Shown here piece by piece: positions 6,615 through 12,156 of a stretch of 12,156 nt of DNA (within the stretch, counting starts at the first letter, position 1; the number at the start of each line of letters is the position of its first letter). The notes under the pieces are model-generated. The model was not told the DNA's origin. It worked only from the letters and a program-made list of their open reading frames with translations, and did no database searches. Position numbers and translations under genes: made by a program. The stretch is from HO2-45-11b sp964450915 (GTDB lineage: Bacteria > Patescibacteriota > Andersenbacteria > UBA10190), in the NCBI GenBank assembly GCA_964450915.1, contig CAYVFG010000020.1:1-12156 (forward strand), written 5' to 3'.

Positions 6615-7679
6615 TTAAAATCGTCCAGCTGCAACCACCGTAAGCGTATCGGTATAATCAGATGCAGCAGCTTGCACAGCGCTAATCTTTGCACGCTCCG
6701 TCAGAGTCAACACGTCTCCATCCGTTGTTCCGTCGGAGGCGGCAATCGGCTGAAATGATGTGGAAAGCGTACCTCCGGAAGTTGAGTTAGTACCATTATA
6801 TTCAGCTCCGTAATTAGATGCCTGAGTAACTGTTCCGCTTCCAGTTCCGCTATCAGTTGTTACATCAACATCGAGTACGTATCCCGTTGTAGACGCAAGG
6901 TCAGTAGGAGAGTTATCGACAGTGCCTGCAGTTGCAATACTGGAAGAGGCGGCAGAAGAAGATAGCGCAGCATTCGCACTCTTTACCCATTGAATCCAAC
7001 CTGCTGGGGCATTTGTTGCTACCGTTGTCGTTACTCCGCTGGTAGAGGTCGTGGTTGTAGATAAGTCAGCAGTAAACGAATCCGTATTCGCGCTGAGTGC
7101 AAACGTAAAAATTGCAGGAACAACGGCACTTACAACGATTTGATCATTAGACACAACTGCTGTTGCGTATGACGTGGAGTCAATAGCTGCGGGGCCAGAG
7201 GTTCGCGTGGTGATAGTTCCTGTTTTACTGCTTCCTGCCGAGCTCGTGGTAAGTGTGCTTGTGCCTGTGAAGTTAAAACAGTACAGCGTACCAACAACTA
7301 AATCGCTGCTCGGAAAGGTAACGGTTTGGCTTGAGACTGCAGTAGCCGTGCCAATTCCTAGCCACGCACTTGCTCCTGACGGAAGGTTTGTTGTAGTAAC
7401 AGTCCAATTTCCTGCTGTGCCGTTTACGGTAAATCCTGTAGGAAACGCCACTTGTACATCAGCCTCAGTAGCAGCAGTAGCAGGCTTTGCGCATACGGTA
7501 CCGCCCGTGGCCGTCGAGGCTTTCATCCTGTCTAGTCGTAAATATGCTTGAGTGAATCCAGTTGCTTGCGCTTGCAACGAAGGGTCATATAATGGCGTCG
7601 TAATGAATACAAAGATGAGAAGAAACCCAAATCGTAAAATCCGCGCAGAAATCTGCCTATCTCTTTCTAGAGGGTTCAT
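6615..7679 (-). CDS. Secreted Ser/Thr/Ala-rich beta-domain surface protein
   Basis: 354 residues from ATG 7679. The frame is open to a GTG at 7700, but that codon coincides with a TGG-TAGCAT extended -10 element (7691-7699), so 7679 is preferred. The N-terminus is MNPLERDRQISARIL, with hydrophobic segment FGFLLIFVFITTPL and a possible cleavage near LQAQA (about 39). Domain 1 (about 43-165) contains GGTVCAKPATAA, NWTVTTTNLPSGASAWLGIG and LYCFNFTGT. C63 and C134 are its only cysteines and could form a disulfide. Domain 2 (about 190-354) ends AASDYTDTLTVVAAGRF. It matches the C-terminal domain of the plus-strand protein at 2576-3697, including VATNAPAGW..WVKSANAALSS against VDTNGAAGA..YVQGANGGLSS. 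It is first in the minus cassette, and the DUF916-like gene follows after 24 bases. Probable surface or S-layer-like component; no enzymatic motif seen. Confidence 0.85.
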   Translation of the reverse strand: MNPLERDRQISARILRFGFLLIFVFITTPLYDPSLQAQATGFTQAYLRLDRMKASTATGGTVCAKPATAATEADVQVAFPTGFTVNGTAGNWTVTTTNLPSGASAWLGIGTATAVSSQTVTFPSSDLVVGTLYCFNFTGTSTLTTSSAGSSKTGTITTRTSGPAAIDSTSYATAVVSNDQIVVSAVVPAIFTFALSANTDSFTADLSTTTTSTSGVTTTVATNAPAGWIQWVKSANAALSSSAASSSIATAGTVDNSPTDLASTTGYVLDVDVTTDSGTGSGTVTQASNYGAEYNGTNSTSGGTLSTSFQPIAASDGTTDGDVLTLTERAKISAVQAAASDYTDTLTVVAAGRF

Positions 7680-7690
7680 AAGATAAGAGC

Positions 7691-7699
7691 ATGCTACCA
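7691..7699 (-). promoter_or_regulatory. Possible extended -10 promoter of the minus cassette
   Basis: The minus strand reads TGG-TAGCAT (hexamer 4 of 6 to TATAAT, with TGn extension), and the hexamer ends 11 bases before ATG 7679. There is no good -35. An alternative CATAAT lies further upstream on the same strand. The leader would be only a few bases long. Confidence 0.4.
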
Positions 7700-7722
7700 C
7701 AAAAAACGATTATGAAGCAGGG

Positions 7723-7751
7723 GTGATATCCACATCATACTGTTGTATAAT
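7723..7751 (+). promoter_or_regulatory. Promoter of the SpoIID-like gene, leaderless start
   Basis: A perfect TATAAT (7746-7751) has a -35-like GTGATA (7723-7728, 4 of 6) at 17 bases spacing. The expected start, about 7758, is within two bases of ATG 7760. The -10 sits inside an imperfect inverted repeat (TTGTA 7743-7747 and TACAA 7753-7757), which could be an operator half-site pair. No Shine-Dalgarno is present. Confidence 0.65.
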
Positions 7752-7759
7752 GTACAAAC

Positions 7760-9235
7760 ATGACTACAAAACATATTTTTACCATCGCACTTGGAATTAC
7801 TGCGAGCATTGCATTATTTGCGAATTCCGCTCACGCAGCAATCTCTCAACAACAGCTCATTATCAACGTTCTTCCAGATTTCGTGTCCGTATTTGGGAAT
7901 AATCCGACTGACACTGAAAAGAATTGGTGGCGCGCGCGCGTTTCTTGCGGAGAAATTACCTCTGAAGAAAAATTATTGTCTTCGATGCAATACACGAAAA
8001 GCTTGAAGACGAGAATCGGATCTCCGAATATTTGCGGAAAGACAACAAGCGCAAGCGCGGCTGCATCAACAGTTTCTTCTGCCGTAAAACAGCAGCTCAT
8101 TATCAACGTTCTTCCAGATTTTATAAAAATCTTCGGCAATAACCCGACCGATACCGAGAAAGCGTGGTGGAGAGCGAGAATTTCTTGCGGAGAGATTACC
8201 TCTGAAGAAAAACTACTATCTTCAATGCAATATACAAAACTTCAAAAAAAGCGAATGGGGTCGCCATACATCTGTGGCAAATCCGCAAGCACAACCAAAG
8301 CAGCATCCTCCACTTCAATTCCTAAAAAAGCAATTGATGGAATTGATGGCAACGCGGCAGGCGATACCGTTCGAATTGGAATCACAAATACAAATGGATC
8401 TGCGATTACGGTTACAGCAAATAATAGCTTTCAAATTCGAGAAGGCGCAGATAAAGTTCTCGCGACTATGAAGGCAGGTCAAAACATTGCAGTTTCTTGG
8501 TCGAGCGGAAAGTATCACGTTCGCGGATCCGGGAAGAGTTTTGATACCGCAAATAAAATTCGATTCGTTCCGCTAAACGGAGCAATTATGGAAATCGTAA
8601 GCTACAGCGACCCGTCGGTTACTTATAAGGGGAAAAACTACAACCGATTCAGAGGCGTTATCGAAATCAGAAAGTGCGACAACTGCAATCAACTATGGGC
8701 AATCAACGAGCTTCGAACTGAGTTGTACTTGCGCGGATTAGGAGAAACATCCGGAGAAGGCCCTGAGCAATACGTGGAAGCGCTCGGAATTGCTGCGCGA
8801 ACGTATGTGCTGTATCACAAAATTGTAACAGGAGGACGATCCTTATATAACGACTTCGATATTACCAATACTCCAAACGATCAAATATACAGAGGCTATG
8901 AATATGAAATCATCACCCCTCGCATGAGCAACCTCTTTAATAAAGTTCGCGGAATCATCGTTGTAAATAAAGAGCAAACTCAGCCAATTGCGTCCATATA
9001 CTTCTCTGATTCCGATGGCAGAACGCATACAGCGAAAGAAGAATGGGGTACTGATCGGTTCCCATACCTGCAACGTTCCGTTGCTGACCCATACCACGTA
9101 ACAACCCATTGCAACGGCCATTGCGTCGGCATGAGCGCGCAAGGGGCATACGGATTCGCAAAGGCAAAGAACTGGACATTCCAACAAATCCTCACGTACT
9201 ACTTCTACGGCGTAAAGCTGGTAAAGGCGTATTAG
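7760..9235 (+). CDS. Secreted SpoIID/LytB-domain protein with duplicated N-terminal module
   Basis: 491 residues with a clear signal peptide (IFTIALGITASIALFANSAHA, cleavage near 26). Residues 31-94 and 111-174 are two copies of one module, identical at 54 of 64 positions, each with WWRAR(V/I)SCGEITSEE and ending ICGK. A Ser/Ala/Thr linker follows (175-195). Residues about 200-490 fit the SpoIID/LytB family: DTVRIGITNTNGSAITV, then RTELYLRGLGETSGEGPEQY, EALGIAARTYVLYH, IYFSDSDGRTH, HCNGHCVGMSAQGAYGFA and a final QQILTYYFYGVKLVK. SpoIID is a lytic transglycosylase that cleaves denuded peptidoglycan glycan strands; E329 fits its catalytic glutamate, here in ETS rather than the usual EMP. Cysteines at 306, 309, 451 and 455 and H450/H454 could form a metal site or disulfides. 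Spore formation is not implied; the domain also occurs in wall-active proteins of non-spore-formers. Transcription appears leaderless. A GT4 gene starts 17 bases after the stop. Confidence 0.88.
   Translation: MTTKHIFTIALGITASIALFANSAHAAISQQQLIINVLPDFVSVFGNNPTDTEKNWWRARVSCGEITSEEKLLSSMQYTKSLKTRIGSPNICGKTTSASAAASTVSSAVKQQLIINVLPDFIKIFGNNPTDTEKAWWRARISCGEITSEEKLLSSMQYTKLQKKRMGSPYICGKSASTTKAASSTSIPKKAIDGIDGNAAGDTVRIGITNTNGSAITVTANNSFQIREGADKVLATMKAGQNIAVSWSSGKYHVRGSGKSFDTANKIRFVPLNGAIMEIVSYSDPSVTYKGKNYNRFRGVIEIRKCDNCNQLWAINELRTELYLRGLGETSGEGPEQYVEALGIAARTYVLYHKIVTGGRSLYNDFDITNTPNDQIYRGYEYEIITPRMSNLFNKVRGIIVVNKEQTQPIASIYFSDSDGRTHTAKEEWGTDRFPYLQRSVADPYHVTTHCNGHCVGMSAQGAYGFAKAKNWTFQQILTYYFYGVKLVKAY
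7850..8041 (+). repeat. Tandem coding repeat, copy 1 (period 240 bp)
   Basis: Encodes residues 31-94 of the SpoIID-like protein. The first 30 or so bases are almost identical to copy 2, and the copies are exactly 240 bases (80 codons) apart. The cysteines (C63, C92) are conserved in the second copy. Confidence 0.9.
8090..8281 (+). repeat. Tandem coding repeat, copy 2
   Basis: Encodes residues 111-174, identical to copy 1 at 54 of 64 residues. Cysteines are at 143 and 172. Most of the ten differences are conservative (V/I, I/M) or lie in the stretch just before the GSP.ICGK end. Confidence 0.9.
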
Positions 9236-9237
9236 TG

Positions 9238-9243
9238 TATGAT
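9238..9243 (+). promoter_or_regulatory. Possible -10 box for a leaderless GT4 transcript
   Basis: TATGAT (5 of 6) ends 8 bases before ATG 9252, the same spacing as at 7760. No -35 or TGn extension is visible, so this is weaker than the other two. It lies just after the TAG stop of the SpoIID-like gene. Confidence 0.4.
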
Positions 9244-9267
9244 TAATCCATATGAAAATATGGATTA
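9244..9267 (+). promoter_or_regulatory. Hairpin with GAAA tetraloop across the GT4 start codon
   Basis: TAATCCATAT (9244-9253) and ATATGGATTA (9258-9267) are perfect 10-bp complements around GAAA (9254-9257), a GNRA tetraloop. The ATG at 9252-9254 lies in the last two stem bases and the first loop base. In a read-through RNA the start would be paired; an RNA starting at 9250-9252 would lack the left arm. Confidence 0.55.
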
Positions 9268-10346
9268 TTGCGGAAAATTGGCCGCCTCGAATAGGGGGGA
9301 TTGAGCGGTATGTAACAGGCATTGCAGAGGGTTTTGCAAAAAAAGACCATGAAATAATCGTTTTTGCGCCTCCTGGCTCTACGGCTATTCCGGGCATTTC
9401 CGTGATCACACCACGAATTTTTTGGCCGATCATAAAACCATCGTGGATGCCGTTTGCACTCTATCTGCTTGCGCGAGCCCTTGTGCGCAAACCAGATGTT
9501 ATTATTTGCGGAAAAGCATTGTTTGAAGGACGAGTTGCGCGAATGCTTAAAAAAATACTCGGTATTCCATATATTGTGTGCACGTATGGCATGGAGATTG
9601 CCACATGGAAATCCCACATCAAAACATCCACTCAAACATCACACGTACTGCACGATGCAACGCATGTGCTCGTCATGAACAAGCAGACAAAAGAAAGCGT
9701 TATCAATCTTGGCGCCCATGAAGAGCGCGTGGAGTTCATATATCCAGGAATAAATCCTGATTCGCTAGATCAAAAAAATAATCCCGACGACGTACTGAAA
9801 ACATACGACATTGCTGCGCCATACATTTTAACCGTTTCCAGATTGGTTAAACGCAAGGGGATAGATGATTTGCTACAGGCAATGTCAAACATACAAACGA
9901 CCATTGTTATCGTGGGAGACGGGCCGGAGCGAAGCAATCTTGAACAGCTTGCACAAAAGCTCGGCGTTCATGCGAAGTTTCTCGGCGCAATTTCTGATGA
10001 GGACGTACATGCCTTATATTCTCGCGCCCAGCTGTTCGCGCTTACTCCAAAAGAACTGCCAGGCGACTACGAGGGGTTCGGCATTGTATATAATGAAGCG
10101 GCATATTTCGGATTGCCTGTTGTCGGAACTCGTACCGGCGGCGTACCAGAAGCAGTGCAAGATGGTGTAACGGGTATATTGGCGCTGCCGGGGGATATTT
10201 CGTCCATATCTCAAGCAATCGCAACCCTGCTTGAAAATCCAGATAAAGCAACGCACTATGGGGAAATGGGAAAACAGCGCGTAGCAGAAAAATTCACTTG
10301 GAATAGCATTATCGGTAGCTTAGAAAATATTCTCATCTCATTATGA
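9252..10346 (+). CDS. GT4-family glycosyltransferase
   Basis: 364 residues, full length for a GT-B fold retaining transferase. The N-terminal domain has the glycine loop PPRIGGIERYV (11-21), which binds the acceptor side. The C-terminal domain opens with ILTVSRLVKRKGIDDLLQAM (R197, K200-K202), followed by IVIVGDGPER and the E-x7-E signature E274-GFGIVYN-E282, then GLPVVGTRTGGVPEAV. These contact the nucleotide-sugar donor. The family transfers sugars from NDP-sugars to lipid or glycan acceptors on the cytoplasmic face; donor and acceptor here cannot be told. There is no signal peptide or membrane span. The gene overlaps the flippase gene by 4 bases (ATGA), so both probably work on one lipid-linked surface glycan. 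A hairpin spans the start codon, and no Shine-Dalgarno is visible. Confidence 0.93.
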   Translation: MKIWIIAENWPPRIGGIERYVTGIAEGFAKKDHEIIVFAPPGSTAIPGISVITPRIFWPIIKPSWMPFALYLLARALVRKPDVIICGKALFEGRVARMLKKILGIPYIVCTYGMEIATWKSHIKTSTQTSHVLHDATHVLVMNKQTKESVINLGAHEERVEFIYPGINPDSLDQKNNPDDVLKTYDIAAPYILTVSRLVKRKGIDDLLQAMSNIQTTIVIVGDGPERSNLEQLAQKLGVHAKFLGAISDEDVHALYSRAQLFALTPKELPGDYEGFGIVYNEAAYFGLPVVGTRTGGVPEAVQDGVTGILALPGDISSISQAIATLLENPDKATHYGEMGKQRVAEKFTWNSIIGSLENILISL

Positions 10347-12156
10347 ACCTCGGGAAAATTCAATTACTGTCCATCTCGACGAATGCAATCACTACCGTAT
10401 TAGGCATTGTTCAAAGCATTATCATTATTCGCGTATTGTCGCCCACAGAATATGGCCTTACGGGGCTTGTAATGTCTATTGGTGGAGTTATCGGCGTCAG
10501 CCAGCACCTTGGCATTGTAGATGGCGCAATTAGGGAAATTGCAGTCCGAAAAAATAAAACTGAAATCGGAAAAGTGTTTTGGGTATCCCATATCGCTCGC
10601 CAAATGGTGACGATACCGCTTTCTCTTGCGCTAGCTTTATTAGCCGGAGTCATTGCAGTGAAAATCTATCATCGCCCAGAAATCATTCCATATATACAGA
10701 TGTTCGCAGCAGTATTGGTATTGCAAGGGTTCCAAGACGTGCTTGGCGCGACGCTCACGGGAATGAAGAAGTTCGTGCACCTGTATGCCATTCAAATTAT
10801 TACAGCAACCATCAATATCGCCGTGTTCGGATTTTTAACATGGAAATATCATGTGGCAGGATTCTTCTGGGCAATTATTATTACAACTTTATTAATGGTT
10901 GTTTTAATTGGCGGGATTGTGGCAAAACAGCTTTCCGGCCATTTAGCGTTGCCATCTTTTAAGGAAATCAAGCAATACGGGAAAAATCTCCTGCATATCA
11001 GCGTGTATATGTATATCTCGAGAATTTTTTACGTTATCTGGCAGCGGCTGCCGATTTTAATTCTCGGAGGAATAATCAGCGGCGATCAATTAGGATACTT
11101 GAATATATCGCTCACATTCGGATCAAAATTAATCATTGTCGCCGCGGCATTATCAGAGGTAAATCTTTCCTGGATGAGCACGCTCTTTGCAACGAGCAAG
11201 AAAAAGTTCCTCCAAGTCGCAGAACACACGATGCATCGAGTACTGTTGTTATTGTCGCTTATTACAGTAACGCTATTATTCTTCGTACCGGAAATTCTCC
11301 ATATCGTTATCAGGAAACCTGCATACTACCCCGCAACGCCGTATATCATTATTATGACGGCTGCCTTTTTCTTGTATTCGCTTGTCGATATTGGAACCAG
11401 TAGCATGTTCGTTTCTGCGAATAAGCCGAGAATGCGCGCAATTACGTTCGGAATCTTGACGGGAATTGCGGCCGTCTTTTCAGGTATCGCACTATACTCG
11501 AGCAATGCGATTTTTGTCGCAGTCGCCGGCATGGCCGCAAGCTCCGTTATCGCATATGCATTCATGATTATCGCGGCATATCGAATGCTCAATATCCGCC
11601 TTACTCCCGTGAGAATCGCCACCCTGCTTGGAGTACTAGGATTTGTAAGCATCTTTTTATACACCGACCCGTCGCTCCTCTTTAGGACATTCGCATACAT
11701 TCTCGTACTGATATATATCCTAAGCGAAACATACTACCACCTCGTGGCTACAAGCATTCAAGCAGTCGAGTCTGCATCACCTACAAGAATCATCTGCTTT
11801 GCCGGCTCACTCTATGACCAAGGAAGCTGGACAAACAGGCAGCATATTATGGCGCGCCTTGCAAAGAAGTATCCCGTACTCTATATCGAGCCTCGCGTAT
11901 GGATTGTTCGATATATATTTGAAAATATATTGCATCCTAAAAAGATGATGAGGTTTTTCCTGCGCGTCTTTAAATACGAACAGCGATCAGATTTGCTTTA
12001 CATAACCTCTCAATTCAACATCATTCCAGGCTCTCGAGAATTCACGTGGATCAGTGCCATTAACCATTGGTTTAATAAACGGCGAGTGCGGAGCACGGCT
12101 CGTGCGCTCGGGTTTTTAGACGCAAGCACGGTGTTGTGGCTCTATGATACTGAGGC
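10343..12156 (+). CDS. Polysaccharide flippase fused to a glycosyltransferase, 3' end outside window
   Basis: The frame opens at ATG 10343, overlapping the GT4 stop in ATGA, and has no stop through 12156 (604 codons). Residues 1 to about 470 are a many-helix membrane protein of the MOP/MATE flippase type (Wzx/RfbX-like). It starts MNLGKIQLLSISTNAITTVL and VLSPTEYGLTGLVMSIG, typical of that superfamily, and continues with hydrophobic segments up to about residue 465 (FRTFAYILVLIYILSE). It should flip an undecaprenyl-linked oligosaccharide across the membrane. After a short linker (VESASPT, 475-481) the frame continues with RIICFAGSLYDQGSWTNRQH and LAKKYPVLYIEP, the first strand-loop-helix of a GT-B glycosyltransferase N-domain. 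It runs to the window edge at LWLYDTEA. I found no frameshift or stop at the junction, so this looks like a genuine fusion. The GT catalytic C-domain is not visible here. Confidence 0.88.
   Translation, partial: MNLGKIQLLSISTNAITTVLGIVQSIIIIRVLSPTEYGLTGLVMSIGGVIGVSQHLGIVDGAIREIAVRKNKTEIGKVFWVSHIARQMVTIPLSLALALLAGVIAVKIYHRPEIIPYIQMFAAVLVLQGFQDVLGATLTGMKKFVHLYAIQIITATINIAVFGFLTWKYHVAGFFWAIIITTLLMVVLIGGIVAKQLSGHLALPSFKEIKQYGKNLLHISVYMYISRIFYVIWQRLPILILGGIISGDQLGYLNISLTFGSKLIIVAAALSEVNLSWMSTLFATSKKKFLQVAEHTMHRVLLLLSLITVTLLFFVPEILHIVIRKPAYYPATPYIIIMTAAFFLYSLVDIGTSSMFVSANKPRMRAITFGILTGIAAVFSGIALYSSNAIFVAVAGMAASSVIAYAFMIIAAYRMLNIRLTPVRIATLLGVLGFVSIFLYTDPSLLFRTFAYILVLIYILSETYYHLVATSIQAVESASPTRIICFAGSLYDQGSWTNRQHIMARLAKKYPVLYIEPRVWIVRYIFENILHPKKMMRFFLRVFKYEQRSDLLYITSQFNIIPGSREFTWISAINHWFNKRRVRSTARALGFLDASTVLWLYDTE

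Noticed and set aside
7850..8281. CRISPR array or mobile-element origin of the 240-bp repeat
   Set aside because: There are only two copies, in frame inside one gene and coding for the same protein module, with no short regular repeats or transposase.
8843..9433. 196-codon minus-strand open frame
   Set aside because: It lies antisense to the conserved C-terminal half of the SpoIID-like gene and the GT4 start, has no recognisable domain, and its composition follows the opposite strand.
4621..10346. UGA recoding as in Absconditabacteria/Gracilibacteria
   Set aside because: TGA ends the genes at 4623 and 10346 exactly where family length predicts, and tryptophan is TGG throughout.
11326..11700. 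124-codon minus-strand open frame
   Set aside because: It is antisense to flippase membrane helices, and its Ala/Ile-rich sequence is what the reverse of such codons gives.

Overview
The window looks like a cell-envelope locus from an uncultivated bacterium, most likely of the Candidate Phyla Radiation (Patescibacteria). I infer this from the protein families: a giant secreted tail-fibre-like protein with the INFQGKV.SDGTNVADG.YSF N-terminal domain, low-complexity Ser/Thr/Ala-rich secreted beta proteins, and a SpoIID-type protein with a duplicated N-terminal module. It is inference, because there is no rRNA or other phylogenetic marker here. TGA is used as a stop (the genes ending at 4623 and 10346), so this is the standard bacterial code rather than a UGA-recoded one. 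No tRNA, rRNA, CRISPR array or transposase was found, and no stretch over 300 bases lacks a gene.

Layout. (1) 1-2398, minus: a very long secreted tail-fibre/adhesin-like protein, cut by the left edge after 799 codons. (2) 2399-2575: a divergent intergenic region with two extended -10 promoters and an inverted repeat. (3) 2576-5019, plus: a secreted FN3/beta-domain protein, then a DUF916/WxL-binding-like membrane-anchored protein, then a small secreted protein whose start lies in a terminator-like hairpin. (4) 5021-7679, minus: a mirror-image cassette with a secreted beta-domain protein, a DUF916-like membrane-anchored protein and a membrane-anchored PsbP-like protein. The two cassettes converge with a single base between their stop codons. 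(5) 7760-9235, plus: a SpoIID/LytB-domain secreted protein with a tandemly duplicated N-terminal module. (6) 9252-10346, plus: a GT4 glycosyltransferase. (7) 10343-12156, plus, cut by the right edge: a polysaccharide flippase of the MOP/MATE type fused in frame to a second glycosyltransferase.

Working together. Every protein that can be interpreted acts at or outside the cytoplasmic membrane. The two convergent cassettes each pair a secreted beta protein, ending in a related SDYxDxLT...F C-terminal segment, with a signal-peptide/Ig-like/C-terminal-anchor protein. This resembles in design the WxL protein plus DUF916/DUF3324 anchor loci of Firmicutes. The right part supplies glycan synthesis and export (GT4, flippase-GT) and a possible peptidoglycan-active SpoIID protein.

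Expression signals are unusual. Three plus-strand genes (2576, 7760, 9252) have a TATAAT-like hexamer ending only 8-9 bases before the ATG and no Shine-Dalgarno, which points to leaderless mRNAs. The only clear Shine-Dalgarno seen is in front of the overlapping gene at 5605 (minus).
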